A stretch of 64,000 nt of DNA from Rhizobium sp. BK602 (GTDB taxonomy: Bacteria > Pseudomonadota > Alphaproteobacteria > Rhizobiales > Rhizobiaceae): positions 600,255 to 664,254 of the forward strand of contig NZ_JACIBC010000004.1 in assembly GCF_014195095.1 (NCBI RefSeq), read 5' to 3'. The position numbers and the translations under genes are program-made. The notes under the pieces are model-generated. The model saw only the letters and a list, made by a program, of their open reading frames with translations. It ran no database searches and was not told the origin of the DNA. Shown in pieces: positions 39,119-47,763 of this stretch; position 1 is the stretch's first letter; each line of letters opens with the position of its first letter.

Positions 39119-39172
39119 TCAGCCGGCCGGATGGCCGTTGATGGGAACGAGGTTTTGGGCGGCGATATTCAT
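39119..39172 (-). CDS. Leader peptide that begins as thiC (truncated thiC remnant)
   Basis: ATG 39172 is the thiC start codon inside the duplicated leader. The frame reads MNIAAQNLVPINGHPAG and stops at 39119-39121, one base before the thiO ATG. The first five residues are those of ThiC; identity to thiC ends after 14 coding bases. It keeps the riboswitch-controlled ribosome site of thiC and places a stop next to thiO, giving a ready route for translational coupling. Whether the last residues descend from the thiC 3' end (which has a GH-A-like tail) is open. Confidence 0.6.
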   Translation of the reverse strand: MNIAAQNLVPINGHPAG

Positions 39173-39395
39173 GGTTTGAGGCTCCAAGTTTCGATTGGAG
39201 ACCCAGTCCTCAGCCGGAATGATGAAAAGACGCCGGCTCGGATTCCACGTGGGAATCAAAAGCCTTTCGAGCGCTTGCACCGTCCCTACGCCAGTATGAA
39301 CTGGATCAGGTTCAACGGGTCACTGCGCCACAAAAGGCCTAAGCCATATTGTCCAGCAGTATCTCAGCCCCTTGACGGGACCCCCCTGGTGAATG
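39159..39395 (-). repeat. 237-bp perfect direct repeat, copy 2 (thiO leader)
   Basis: Identical to 16351-16587 over all 237 bases. Outside these limits no similarity remains on either side. It carries the thiC start, leader and TPP riboswitch, now serving thiOSGE. Perfect identity in non-coding DNA argues for recent copying or ongoing gene conversion. Confidence 0.95.
39283..39389 (-). promoter_or_regulatory. TPP riboswitch (THI element) of thiOSGE
   Basis: Same aptamer as at thiC: on the minus strand CTGAGATACTGC and ACCCGTTGAACCTGATCCAG between closing GGGGTCCCG and CGTAGGGA parts. The aptamer ends 111 bases before the thiC-derived ATG and 166 bases before thiO. It should lower thiazole-branch expression when thiamine diphosphate is high. 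Confidence 0.95.
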
Positions 39396-39472
39396 TCTTG
39401 GAAGCTATGCTCGGGACTCGGCCCGTGTCAACCCTGAAGGCGAGTGCCGGATCGGCAAGCCGAGCCTTGAGG

Positions 39473-40075
39473 TCAGGCGATCAGCTTCTCGCCGTTCAGA
39501 TGACGTTCGAGGAAGGGCAGGCTGTCCTGTCCCCAATAGAGCTCGCCATCATAGCGGAAGGTGGGAAAACCGAAGACGCCGGCCGTCTTCGCGAGTTCGT
39601 AATCGGAGCGCCAGCGCTCCTGCACATCGCTTTGCTGGGCGCGTGCCTCCAGCGCCGCGCCATCGAAACCGGCGGCGTCGGCGATCGCTTTGCGCACCTC
39701 GGCATTGCCGATATCTTCGGCACGCGACCAGAAGGCCTCCTGCAGGGCTGCCGTGAGGCGCACCCAATCCTTGCCTTCCAGCGCGGCCGCGATCACGGTG
39801 AGACCGGCGGGTGTGGGATCGGAAAGTCCCGCCCTGTTGTCGAGCTCGAGCGTCTTGCCGCGCAAGGCCGCCCAGCGCTTCAGGTCCTTGAACCAATAGG
39901 CCCGCCGCGGTTCGGGCCGGTTGCGTGAAAAGATCGCGCCGTTTTCCTCGACAAGCGGAATGACATAGGGCCGGATCTCCGCGCCGAAGCGCGCGGCAAG
40001 CGCGGTGAAGGGCTCAAGCCCGATGAAGGCCCAGGGCGAGCCGATGCCGAAGAAGTAGTCGATTGTCTTTGTCAT
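39473..40075 (-). CDS. 2-hydroxychromene-2-carboxylate isomerase family protein (DsbA fold)
   Basis: 200 residues. Kappa-class GST/DsbA-fold signature at the N-terminus: IDYFFGIGSPWAFIGLEPF, with Ser in place of the Cys pair of DsbA, and the C-terminal KTAGVFGFPTFRYDGELYWGQ, where the cis-Pro loop (VFGFPTF) is clear. Relatives isomerise 2-hydroxychromene-2-carboxylate in naphthalene degradation using glutathione; here no naphthalene genes are nearby, so the substrate is unknown and a glutathione-dependent detoxification role is likelier. Monocistronic, separated from the upstream flavoenzyme by an extragenic repeat. Confidence 0.85.
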   Translation of the reverse strand: MTKTIDYFFGIGSPWAFIGLEPFTALAARFGAEIRPYVIPLVEENGAIFSRNRPEPRRAYWFKDLKRWAALRGKTLELDNRAGLSDPTPAGLTVIAAALEGKDWVRLTAALQEAFWSRAEDIGNAEVRKAIADAAGFDGAALEARAQQSDVQERWRSDYELAKTAGVFGFPTFRYDGELYWGQDSLPFLERHLNGEKLIA

Positions 40076-40142
40076 TGTTCATTCCTGCTGTGAAGTTCGC
40101 GAAACACGACCGCCAAGGCTGGGGCAGATCGGGCCTGAGGTG

Positions 40143-40203
40143 CTAGAGCAATTCCAGGAAAAGTGTGCAGCGGTTTTCCGTCCGGAATTGCGTGAAAACG
40201 AGA
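40143..40203. repeat. Rhizobial extragenic repeat
   Basis: The stretch contains TAGAGCAATTCCAGGAAAAG, CAGCGGTTTTCCGTCCGGAA and TTGCGTGAAAACGAG. This pattern, with imperfect dyad symmetry (AATTCCAGGAAAA against TTTTCCGTCCGGAATT), recurs between genes in Rhizobium-Agrobacterium genomes as I recall, and shares its left part with the element near 2360-2392. It lies between the isomerase and flavoenzyme genes. Confidence 0.7.
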
Positions 40204-40215
40204 GGCCAGAGCCGA

Positions 40216-41403
40216 TCAGCCGGTTTTGAGAACGGCTCGGGCGGCAAGCGCGGGAGACGGCTCCGGCGCGTGCCGCGCCTTCTCGCCACGTTCCAGCGCG
40301 GCGCGTCCGAGGATGGAAATGGCCGTATCCTCCTGCGGCGCGTGCACCAGAACGGACTGGATATCGCGAAAATGCCGCTCGATGCCGAGGTCGGCGCTGA
40401 GGCCGGGATTGCCGAGCGCGCCGACGGCGAGATGGACGGCGTCGCGAATCTGCCGGCCGGCGAGAAGGCGGGCGCGGATCAGGGTTTCCGGGCTGTCGAG
40501 GCCATGATCCAGGGCGTCGAAGATGATCTGCCGGGCGCCCGCGACCAGAAGGTCGATCTCGCCCGCCAGCGTGACGAAACGCTCGGTGCGGGCGATCGGG
40601 TAGCCGAGATTGGAGGGTACGCGCTCGTGTGCGAAGCGGACGAAGGCCTCCTGGGCGGCTTCGGCCGCGCCGAGATAGATGGCGGTGAGCGCCAGCGTCA
40701 TGGCGGCATGGGCGCGATTGTCCTGCGTGCCCGCGGCCGCATCAACGAGGTCGAGCACGTCTTCGCGCGGCACTTCGACATTGGTGAACTCGACGTCATG
40801 CGAACCGCTGGCGCGCATGCCGAGGCTTCGCCAATTCTCGATGATATCGATGCCTGGCAGGCCGGCCGGAACGACGAAGGTGCCGACGCGGCGCGGTTCC
40901 TCGTCGGTGCACGCCCAGACGAGGAAATGCGTCAGGCCGAGGGCGCCGGTGACGAAGCGTTTCTTGCCGGTGATCGACCAGCCATGGGGGGTGCGCCGCG
41001 CCAGCGTCTCGGGCAGGCCGCCGCGTGCCGGCGATCCCAGATCCGGCTCGACACGGGCTGCATTGAGCAGGATCGGCCGCTCCTTCGCCTCGGAGAGCAG
41101 GCGGCGATAGAGCGTTTCCGGCCACCGGCTGCGGGCGGCTTCGCCGAGATGCGTGAACATGGTCATCGCGCTGATCAGGGCGACGGACGGATCGCCGCGC
41201 CCCAAGGCAGCCAGAATCCGGCCCACTTCGGGAAGGGAGGCGCCGGCGCCGCCGAAGCGCGTTCCGACCGTGCTTTCCAGCAACCCGCTTGCGTGAACGG
41301 CCCGAATGCCGGCCCAGGGAAAGGCGCCTGTTGCGTCGGCGGCGGGGGCCGCATCGGCCACCTTGCGGACGACGTCGGTCAAATCGATCGTGTTATGGGA
41401 CAC
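40216..41403 (-). CDS. Acyl-CoA dehydrogenase-like flavoenzyme (DszC/SfnB type)
   Basis: 395 residues from GTG 41403, which has GGAAAGG nearby; the frame extends to 41481 without family sequence. The acyl-CoA dehydrogenase fold is evident: ALGRGDPSVALISAMTMFTH, TPHGWSITGKKRFVTGA, WRSLGMRASGSHDVEFTNV and SADLGIERHFRDIQS. The group used in sulfur scavenging (DszC, SfnB) are flavin monooxygenases of this fold. The canonical catalytic Glu of acyl-CoA dehydrogenases is not obvious, which fits a monooxygenase. It follows the luciferase-like gene by 70 bases, in the same operon. Substrate unknown; an organosulfur compound is likely. Confidence 0.82.
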   Translation of the reverse strand: MSHNTIDLTDVVRKVADAAPAADATGAFPWAGIRAVHASGLLESTVGTRFGGAGASLPEVGRILAALGRGDPSVALISAMTMFTHLGEAARSRWPETLYRRLLSEAKERPILLNAARVEPDLGSPARGGLPETLARRTPHGWSITGKKRFVTGALGLTHFLVWACTDEEPRRVGTFVVPAGLPGIDIIENWRSLGMRASGSHDVEFTNVEVPREDVLDLVDAAAGTQDNRAHAAMTLALTAIYLGAAEAAQEAFVRFAHERVPSNLGYPIARTERFVTLAGEIDLLVAGARQIIFDALDHGLDSPETLIRARLLAGRQIRDAVHLAVGALGNPGLSADLGIERHFRDIQSVLVHAPQEDTAISILGRAALERGEKARHAPEPSPALAARAVLKTG

Positions 41404-41473
41404 TGATGGGGCCTTTCCGATTGAACATGCGCGGCCGGTCGGCGTGATCCGCCGGCCGCATATTCCCTTGCCG

Positions 41474-42574
41474 TCAGGCAACGTCCCGCTGAGCCTCGGC
41501 GCGCTCTTTAAGCCCGGCCCTCACCAGCGGCAGGATATAGCGGCCATAGTCGATGGCATCGTTGAGATTGTCGTAGCCGCGAATGGAGATCAGGTCGGCG
41601 CCGAGATCGATATAGTCGAGAATGGAATCGGCAATGGTCTGCGGCGATCCCACAAGCGCCGTCGAGGCGCCGCGCGCATTGGTGGCCGTCACCGTGGGAT
41701 ACCAGAGCGCCCGATCCTGCACCTCACCGCGCTTGGCGATCTCCAAGAGGCGCTGGGAGCCGACATTCTGCGGCGGCGGCGCCGAGACCGGCGCTTTGCC
41801 GAGGCCCTTGGCCCGGTTCTCGTTCAGCGCGTCGAGTACGCGATGTGCCTTGGCCCAGGCCAGCTCGTCGGTCTCGGCGACGATCGGCCGGAAGGTGACC
41901 CAGATGCGCGGCCGGTCCTTGCGTCCGGCGCGCTTGGCCTCCGTGTAGATTCGGTCGATCTGGTCTTTGGTTTCGGCCAGGGGCTCTCCCCAAAGACCGA
42001 AAATATCCGCCAGCGAGCCGCCGATCCGGTAGGCCTCGTCGGAGGAACCGCCGACCGAAACCGGGACCGTGCCGTTCACCGGGCGAACCTGGTTGCTGAA
42101 CTGCTTGAACTGATAATAGCGGCCGTCGAAATCGAAAGGTTCGGAGGATTGCCACGCGCGGCGCAGGATGTGGATATATTCCTCGAGCCGCTCGTAGCGC
42201 TGTTCCTTGGTGAGGAAATCGCCCTCGCGCGCCTGCTCGACGTCGCTGCCGCCGGCAATGAAGTGAACGACCACGCGGCCTTCGCTCAGCTGATCGAGCG
42301 TCGCCAGCGCCTTTGCGGCGACCGTCGGATAGATCGTATTGGGGCGCAGCGCGATGATGATCTTGATGTTTTTCGTATTCGCGGCAACCGTCGCACCGAT
42401 GGTAAACGGATCGAAGGATGAGGAATCATAGGGGATCAGAGTATAATTGAAGCCGTAATCATCCAGCGATCGCGCATAGCGCACCAGGAACTTCGGATCG
42501 ATCGATGGCTGCGGCACCGGGTTCAGCTCGGTGGAGGGATTGGTGAAGGTAATGCTAATGAATTCCGCAGACAT
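41474..42574 (-). CDS. LLM-class flavin-dependent monooxygenase (SsuD-like)
   Basis: 366 residues from ATG 42574 with GAGGAAG six bases upstream. Landmarks of the alkanesulfonate monooxygenase branch of the luciferase-like family are present: ARSLDDYGFNYTLIPYDS, IIIALRPNTIYPTVAAKALA, LDQLSEGRVVVHFIAGG, YERLEEYIHILRRAW and VSVGGSSDEAYRIGG. It should use FMNH2 and O2 to oxidise a small molecule, typically releasing sulfite from a sulfonate or cleaving a sulfone. A flavin reductase is not encoded beside it. First gene of a two-gene operon with the acyl-CoA dehydrogenase-like protein. Confidence 0.9.
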   Translation of the reverse strand: MSAEFISITFTNPSTELNPVPQPSIDPKFLVRYARSLDDYGFNYTLIPYDSSSFDPFTIGATVAANTKNIKIIIALRPNTIYPTVAAKALATLDQLSEGRVVVHFIAGGSDVEQAREGDFLTKEQRYERLEEYIHILRRAWQSSEPFDFDGRYYQFKQFSNQVRPVNGTVPVSVGGSSDEAYRIGGSLADIFGLWGEPLAETKDQIDRIYTEAKRAGRKDRPRIWVTFRPIVAETDELAWAKAHRVLDALNENRAKGLGKAPVSAPPPQNVGSQRLLEIAKRGEVQDRALWYPTVTATNARGASTALVGSPQTIADSILDYIDLGADLISIRGYDNLNDAIDYGRYILPLVRAGLKERAEAQRDVA

Positions 42575-42789
42575 ACATCTTCCTCGCGTGTCCAATCAAA
42601 ATATTGCGTAGAGCCTAGTGCACGGCAATGCAGGCGAGAAAGACCAGTCTTTCTTTTGTCTAGTAATTTTATAGAAATTATTTTCATCCGCCGAAATCCC
42701 CTGAAAACCGGACCGGCGCGGCAGCGAGGCAAAGGAAAGACGTTCCGGGTTGCCGCTGTGGCCCGGAAGCGTTCGTCCTGGAGATTCTC

Positions 42790-42829
42790 GATAAAAAGAA
42801 GGGCTCTCGGCATGAACCGGAGCCCTTTC
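42790..42829 (-). terminator. Intrinsic terminator or attenuator upstream of the luciferase-like gene
   Basis: On the minus strand AAGGGCTC-CGG, loop TTCATG, CCG-A-GAGCCCTT is followed by CTTTTTATC, a textbook stem plus T-run. It lies 215 bases before the start of the luciferase-like gene, with no known gene in front of it on that strand, so it must end a leader, a small RNA or a short peptide transcript. Confidence 0.75.
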
Positions 42830-42972
42830 AGGTTGAAGGTCAAACCTCCAGAGGGAACAGCCAACGCGGCGAAACAGGGAGGAACGAGACGCCGTTTGCG
42901 TTGACTATGGCCATGATGCGTTGGCTAGGCCGCGATAGCGACATATGAGCAACCCAATTCGCGGCTTGTTTT

Positions 42973-42984
42973 GACATATATGTC
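42973..42984. promoter_or_regulatory. Perfect 12-bp palindrome GACATATATGTC
   Basis: The palindrome lies in AT-rich DNA between the divergent luciferase-like and amidohydrolase genes, preceded by TTTT and followed by TAATATT. It could be a regulator site controlling one or both. No binding protein gene is adjacent. Confidence 0.45.
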
Positions 42985-43206
42985 TAATATTGAGCGGAAA
43001 CTTGAAAAATGCCAGCATGACGCGAGATGCGTCGTATCCGTCTTGCGGCAGTCAACCGGGAACCGTAGGCCCCATGATCTCTCTCTGGATCGATCGCTTC
43101 CCCGTTAAATAATCTACTGTTTATATAGACTACTTACGCTTTCGATGATTAAGTGACCGTGCGGGTGGTTCGACCCGATCCGTTTCCCCTATGCCGAGAT
43201 GCTTTC

Positions 43207-44409
43207 ATGACCCAATCGATCGACCATGCCCGCGACGCTTCCGCCCCGAAAATCATCGACCGCATCGCGGCCTATGCCTCCGAACTTGTCGAGATCCGCC
43301 GTGACCTGCATGCGCATCCGGAGATCGGCTTCGAGGAGGTCAGGACCTCCGGTATTGTCGCCGAGAAGCTCGCTTCATGGGGGATCGAAGTCCATCGCGG
43401 CATTGGCAAGACCGGTGTCGTCGGCCGCCTGGTCGGGCGGCATCCGGGCAATCGATCGATCGGGCTCAGGGCTGATATGGATGCCCTGCCGATGCCGGAG
43501 GAGACCGGTCTGCCCTATGCGTCGATCTATCCGAACCGCTTCCATGGCTGCGGCCATGACGCCCATACCGCTATTCTTCTCGGGACCGCGCGCTACCTCG
43601 CCGAAACGCGCGATTTCGCCGGCACCGTCATCTTCATTTTCCAGCCGGCCGAGGAGGGGCTGGGCGGCGCCCGCGCCATGATCGCCGACGGCTTGTTCGA
43701 GCGCTTTCCCGTCGACGAGATCTATGGGCTCCACAATGCGACGCAGTTGCCTCCGGACCATCTGCATGTGAGCGCCGGCACGGTGCTTGCCGGTGCCGAT
43801 TTCTTCGATGTGACGTTCAGGGGCAAGGGCGCGCATGGGGCACATCCGCATGCCGGCCGCGATCCGATCCCGGCCATTACCGAACTCGTCCAAGCGCTCC
43901 AGACCATCGTCAGCCGCAATGTGCCGCCGACCGAGCCTGCGGTTCTCTCGGTCACCAGGCTGGAGGCCGGATCGGCCTATAACGTCATCCCGGAGACGGC
44001 AAGCGTCGGCGGCACGATCCGCGCCTTTTCCGACGAGGTCAGAGAGCTGATCCGCTCCCGGCTGACGACCATTGCCCACAATGTCGCCGCCGCGCACGAA
44101 CTGAAAGCCGAGGTCGATATCCGCGACATCTTCTCGGTGCTCAGCAATCATGCCGAACATGTCGATATCGTCGCCGATATCGGCCGCGAGGTTCTGGGGC
44201 CGGCACGGGTCTCCACGACGCCGAAGCGGGCGATGGGCAGCGAGGATTTCGCGGATTTCCTGCTGCATGCGCCCGGCGCCTTCTTCACGCTCGGCCATGC
44301 CGGCGCCGTCCCGGCCCACAATCCCGGCTTCATCCTGGATGACGCGATCCTGCCCGTCGGTGCGACATTGTTCTCGCGTCTCGTCGAGAGCCGGCTGAAG
44401 GCCGCATAA
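43207..44409 (+). CDS. M20-family amidohydrolase (hippurate/N-acyl-amino-acid hydrolase type)
   Basis: 400 residues from ATG 43207; a longer frame from 43153 lacks a ribosome site. M20D signatures: DLHAHPEIGFEE, GLRADMDALPM, HGCGHDAHTAILLG, FIFQPAEEGLGGA and the C-terminal MGSEDFADFL. The His, Cys-Gly-His-Asp and Glu-Glu residues form the metal site. The enzyme removes acyl groups from amino acids or related amides in the cytoplasm. It is divergent from the luciferase-like gene; in Bacillus, related amidohydrolases work with luciferase-like monooxygenases on N-acetylated S-alkylcysteines, so a sulfur-scavenging link is plausible here. Confidence 0.9.
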   Translation: MTQSIDHARDASAPKIIDRIAAYASELVEIRRDLHAHPEIGFEEVRTSGIVAEKLASWGIEVHRGIGKTGVVGRLVGRHPGNRSIGLRADMDALPMPEETGLPYASIYPNRFHGCGHDAHTAILLGTARYLAETRDFAGTVIFIFQPAEEGLGGARAMIADGLFERFPVDEIYGLHNATQLPPDHLHVSAGTVLAGADFFDVTFRGKGAHGAHPHAGRDPIPAITELVQALQTIVSRNVPPTEPAVLSVTRLEAGSAYNVIPETASVGGTIRAFSDEVRELIRSRLTTIAHNVAAAHELKAEVDIRDIFSVLSNHAEHVDIVADIGREVLGPARVSTTPKRAMGSEDFADFLLHAPGAFFTLGHAGAVPAHNPGFILDDAILPVGATLFSRLVESRLKAA

Positions 44410-44423
44410 GCGATCAGCGCGGC

Positions 44424-45317
44424 TCAGGCCTCGAAATAGGCGGGATGGTCGATATCGCCGAGGAGGTCCGGCTGGGTCGGCGTCCAGCCGAGCAAGGCGC
44501 GGCTATGCGCGCTCGACGTCGGCGCGTCCATGCCGGCAAACCGCGCGAACCAGCCGAAATGGTCGGCCGCGTCCTCGCCGGATTTGCCGATAACGGGCAG
44601 GCCGAGGCGGCGGCCGATGACGCCGGAGATCTCCCGGAACGGCACGCCCTCTTCGGCGATCGCGTGATAGGGGCCGTCCATGGCGCCGCGTTCGAGCGCC
44701 AGCCGATAGAGGCGGGCCGCATCCAGCCGATGCACGGCCGGCCAACGGTTCAGCCCCTCGCCGATATAGGCGGAAACGCCTTTTTCGCGGGCGAGACGGA
44801 TCAGGATGGGCACGAAGCCGTGATCGCCATGGCCATGGACTGATGGCGGCAGGCGCACGACCGCCGTGCGAAGCCCGCGCTCGGCGAGCACGGCGGCCGC
44901 CGCTTCCGATGCGCGTGGATAGCTGTCCGACGCTAGAGGCGGTTGGTCGCTTTCGAGCGCGGTGCGGCCCTGCGCCAGCAATGCCGTGCCGGAGGTCACG
45001 ATCAGCGGCCGAGCGGTTCCCTCCAGTGCTGCGCCCAGCGTTTCGATGGCGCGGCGGTCCAGCGCGCAATTTTCCGCGAATTTTGAAAAGTCGTGGTTGA
45101 AGGCGGTGTGGATCACGCCGTCGGTCTCGGCCGCGCCGCGGCGCAGACTGTCCAGATCCTCCAGCGAGCCATGGAGGACCCTGGCGCCGGCCGCGACGAG
45201 CGCCGCCGCCCCGGCATCCGAACGGGTGAGCCCGAGCACGTCGTGGCCGGCACCCAGCAATTCCCTGACGACCGCGGAGCCAACCCATCCGGTCGCTCCA
45301 GTGACAAAGACACGCAT
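44424..45317 (-). CDS. NAD-dependent epimerase/dehydratase family protein (extended SDR)
   Basis: 297 residues. The NAD(P)-binding motif [20 protein letters not shown] is followed by TDGVIHTAF and [12 protein letters not shown]. The usual YxxxK is less clear ([10 protein letters not shown] lacks Lys at the expected place), so the active site is of the atypical extended-SDR type. Later parts [16 protein letters not shown] and [19 protein letters not shown] are shared with SDR proteins related to NmrA/dihydroflavonol reductase groups. Substrate unknown. It is divergent from the AraC-type gene (125 bases between the ATGs), which probably controls it. Confidence 0.87.
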   Translation of the reverse strand: MRVFVTGATGWVGSAVVRELLGAGHDVLGLTRSDAGAAALVAAGARVLHGSLEDLDSLRRGAAETDGVIHTAFNHDFSKFAENCALDRRAIETLGAALEGTARPLIVTSGTALLAQGRTALESDQPPLASDSYPRASEAAAAVLAERGLRTAVVRLPPSVHGHGDHGFVPILIRLAREKGVSAYIGEGLNRWPAVHRLDAARLYRLALERGAMDGPYHAIAEEGVPFREISGVIGRRLGLPVIGKSGEDAADHFGWFARFAGMDAPTSSAHSRALLGWTPTQPDLLGDIDHPAYFEA

Positions 45318-45442
45318 GATGATTTCTCCTGATATCGGTCGCCGGCCGCATTCGCCGCCGACCGCACCAAGCTAGGAGGTTGAGCGAGAACGATCTATGC
45401 TATAGAGTTCGCATTATCTTTTCGATCGTTCGGAAATTCGAC

Positions 45443-46411
45443 ATGGACCCGCTCTCGGATGTGCTGTCGTTGCTGAAGCCGCGCAGCTATATGTTCGGCG
45501 GTTTCGAAGCCGGCGGCGATTGGTCGATCCGGTTCGGACCGCATGACGGCATCAAATGCTATGCCGTCGTCTCCGGCCAAAGCTGGCTCTCGGTCGAGGG
45601 TGTTCCCGACGCCGTGGCGCTGAAGGCGGGCGATTGTTTCGTGCTGCCGCGCGGCTGGCCGTTTCGCCTCGCCAGCGACCTGTCCTTGACGCCGACCGAC
45701 TATCGCGCGCTGTTTCCGACGCGGCCGAATGGCAGCATCGCCGCCCTGAACGGCGGTGGCGATTTTTCCATCGTCGGAGGGCATTTCACCCTGGGCGGCG
45801 GAGATGCTGGCGTTCTCCTAGCGATGCTGCCGCCGATTGTCCACATCCGCAAGGAGACGGACCGCGCGGCGTTGCGCTGGTGCATGGAGCGGATGCGCCT
45901 GGAATTGCGCGAGCCGCAGCCCGGCGGCTTCCTGATTGCGCAGCAGCTCGCCTATACGATGCTGGTGCAGGCGCTGAGGCTGCATCTGGCGGAGGGGCTG
46001 GCGGGCGGCGTCGGCTGGCTCTTCGCGCTGGCGGACCGGCAGATGGCGGCGGCGATCACCGCTATGCATGCGGAGCCGGCGCATCGCTGGACCTTGGCCT
46101 CGCTGGCGGAGCGCGCGGGCATGTCGCGGACGAGCTTCACCTTGAAGTTCAAGGAGACTGTCGGGACATCGCCCATGGACTATCTCACGCGCTGGCGCAT
46201 GATGGTGGCGGGCGAGAAGCTGAGCCATTCCGGCGATCCCGTTTCCACCATCGCCCTGTCGCTCGGCTATCAGTCCGAGAGCGCCTTCAGCACCGCCTTC
46301 AAGCGGATCATGGGATGCTCGCCACGCGAATATGCCCGCCGGGATTTGCCCCCCGCGATGCAAGAGGAACCCGAGAGCGCTGTCGGGCAGCTTCGGTCCG
46401 CGGCCGGCTGA
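45443..46411 (+). CDS. AraC family transcriptional regulator with cupin domain
   Basis: 322 residues from ATG 45443 (MDPLSDVLSLLKPRSYMFGG), the common start of this AraC subgroup; the longer frame from 45380 has no ribosome site. The N-terminal cupin domain (about 1-180) includes KAGDCFVLPRGWPFRL. The C-terminal ~100 residues contain two helix-turn-helix units: WTLASLAERAGMSRTSFTLKF and STIALSLGYQSESAFSTAF, then FKRIMGCSPREYAR, the AraC signature. It probably senses a small molecule and activates the divergent SDR gene. Confidence 0.93.
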   Translation: MDPLSDVLSLLKPRSYMFGGFEAGGDWSIRFGPHDGIKCYAVVSGQSWLSVEGVPDAVALKAGDCFVLPRGWPFRLASDLSLTPTDYRALFPTRPNGSIAALNGGGDFSIVGGHFTLGGGDAGVLLAMLPPIVHIRKETDRAALRWCMERMRLELREPQPGGFLIAQQLAYTMLVQALRLHLAEGLAGGVGWLFALADRQMAAAITAMHAEPAHRWTLASLAERAGMSRTSFTLKFKETVGTSPMDYLTRWRMMVAGEKLSHSGDPVSTIALSLGYQSESAFSTAFKRIMGCSPREYARRDLPPAMQEEPESAVGQLRSAAG

Positions 46412-46483
46412 AGCGTGAGGAGCGCCCCCGAGACTTGATCGTCACAATCGCCATCACGGACGCAGGGTGCCTTGCCGCAATCC

Positions 46484-47752
46484 TCAGAGGATCAGGATCG
46501 CGCGGATATCGTTGACATTGGTCAGCGTCGGCCCGGTCTTGACGAGGTCGCCGAGGGCGTCGAAATAGCGGTAGCTGTCATGGGCGGCCAGATGGGCGCG
46601 GGCATCGAGGCCGAGCTGCCGGGCGCGGGCAAGCGTATCGGGCGTGACGATCGCGCCTGCGGCATCCTCCGTTCCGTCGATGCCGTCGCTGTCGCCGGCG
46701 ATCGCGAAGATGCCGCCGGCGCCGCCGAGCCCGACCGCAAGGCCGAGCAGGAATTCCGTGTTGCGGCCGCCGGCTCCGGCCGGCCCCTTGCCGATCGAAA
46801 CCGTCGTCTCGCCGCCGGACAAGAGCACGGCAGGTGCGCGCACGGGTAGCCCTTTCGACTGAGCGGAACGGGCGAAGCCGGCCATGACGATGCCGGCCTC
46901 CCGCGCCTCTCCCTCTATGGCGTCGCCGAGGATCAGCGGGGTGATACCGCTTCGTGCTGCCTCGGCCGCTGCGGCTTCGAGCGCGAGGTAAGGGGCCGCG
47001 ATGATGGTGACGTCGCCCGGCAGGGCTTCGGGCTTGGGCGTTTCCGCGCCGGCCTCGATCACCGCGCGCGCTGCCGCCGGCAGGTCGAGCTGATAGCGGC
47101 GGATGATCTCGCGCACCTCGTCGATGGTGCTGGCGTCGCCGATGGTCGGGCCCGACGCGATGGCGGCAGGATCGTCACCGGGCACGTCGGAGATGACGAG
47201 CGTGGCGAGGCGGGCGGGCCGGGCCGCCTGTGCCAGGCGTCCGCCCTTGATGGCGGACAGATGCTTGCGCACCGCATTCATCTCGCCGATGGCCGCGCCG
47301 CTGGCAAGCAGGGCGCGGTTGACGGCCTGCTTGTCTGCGAGGGTCATCCGGCCGGCCGGAGCGACCATGAGCGCCGAGCCGCCTCCGGAGATCAGCGCGA
47401 CCACAAGGTCATCCGGCGTCAGGCCCCGTACCGCCGCGAGGATCTCGCGGGCGGCCGTCTCGCTCATGGCGTCGGGCACCGGATGGGATGCTTCGAGGAT
47501 GCGGATGCGCCCAGCCGGAACGGCGTGGCCGTAGCGGGTGACGACAACGCCGGAGACGTCGACGTCGGGCCAGGCGGCATCGAGCGCCGCCGCCATGGCG
47601 GCCGAGGCCTTGCCGGCACCCACGACCACACAGCGCCCCCTGGGCTTTTCCGGCAGGTGCCGCAAGACCGCGGCGCTCGGGTCGGCGCTTGCCACGGCCG
47701 CATCGAAGAGGCGGCGCAGGATTGCGCGGCTCTCTGCATCTTTCCAGCGCAT
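46484..47752 (-). CDS. ttuD: Glycerate 2-kinase / hydroxypyruvate reductase TtuD-like protein
   Basis: 422 residues from ATG 47752, eleven bases after the ttuC stop. Features of the MOFRL glycerate kinase family: VVVGAGKASAAMAAAL, SHPVPDAMS, LVVALISGGGSALM, NAVRKHLSAIKGG, VISDVPGDDPAAIASGPT and the C-terminal GDSDGIDGTEDAAGA. The family was first described as hydroxypyruvate reductase in tartrate use by Agrobacterium vitis but many members are glycerate 2-kinases. In this operon it would act on glycerate or hydroxypyruvate produced from tartrate. Confidence 0.9.
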   Translation of the reverse strand: MRWKDAESRAILRRLFDAAVASADPSAAVLRHLPEKPRGRCVVVGAGKASAAMAAALDAAWPDVDVSGVVVTRYGHAVPAGRIRILEASHPVPDAMSETAAREILAAVRGLTPDDLVVALISGGGSALMVAPAGRMTLADKQAVNRALLASGAAIGEMNAVRKHLSAIKGGRLAQAARPARLATLVISDVPGDDPAAIASGPTIGDASTIDEVREIIRRYQLDLPAAARAVIEAGAETPKPEALPGDVTIIAAPYLALEAAAAEAARSGITPLILGDAIEGEAREAGIVMAGFARSAQSKGLPVRAPAVLLSGGETTVSIGKGPAGAGGRNTEFLLGLAVGLGGAGGIFAIAGDSDGIDGTEDAAGAIVTPDTLARARQLGLDARAHLAAHDSYRYFDALGDLVKTGPTLTNVNDIRAILIL

Positions 47753-47763
47753 GCCGCCGCCCG

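Larger units (their letters stand above)
42575..43206. other. 632-bp intergenic region with terminator, palindrome and AT-rich promoter DNA
   Basis: No accepted protein gene. It holds a minus-strand terminator at 42790-42829 that lies upstream of the luciferase-like gene, a 24-codon open frame before it (42914-42840, minus), a perfect 12-bp palindrome GACATATATGTC at 42973-42984, and AT-rich DNA at 43100-43150 that probably includes the amidohydrolase promoter. It could encode a leader RNA or small RNA on the minus strand. Confidence 0.5.

Noticed and set aside
42656..42904. 82-codon plus-strand frame in the luciferase-like/amidohydrolase gap
   Set aside because: Runs through the minus-strand terminator stem, Lys/Arg-rich, no ribosome site.
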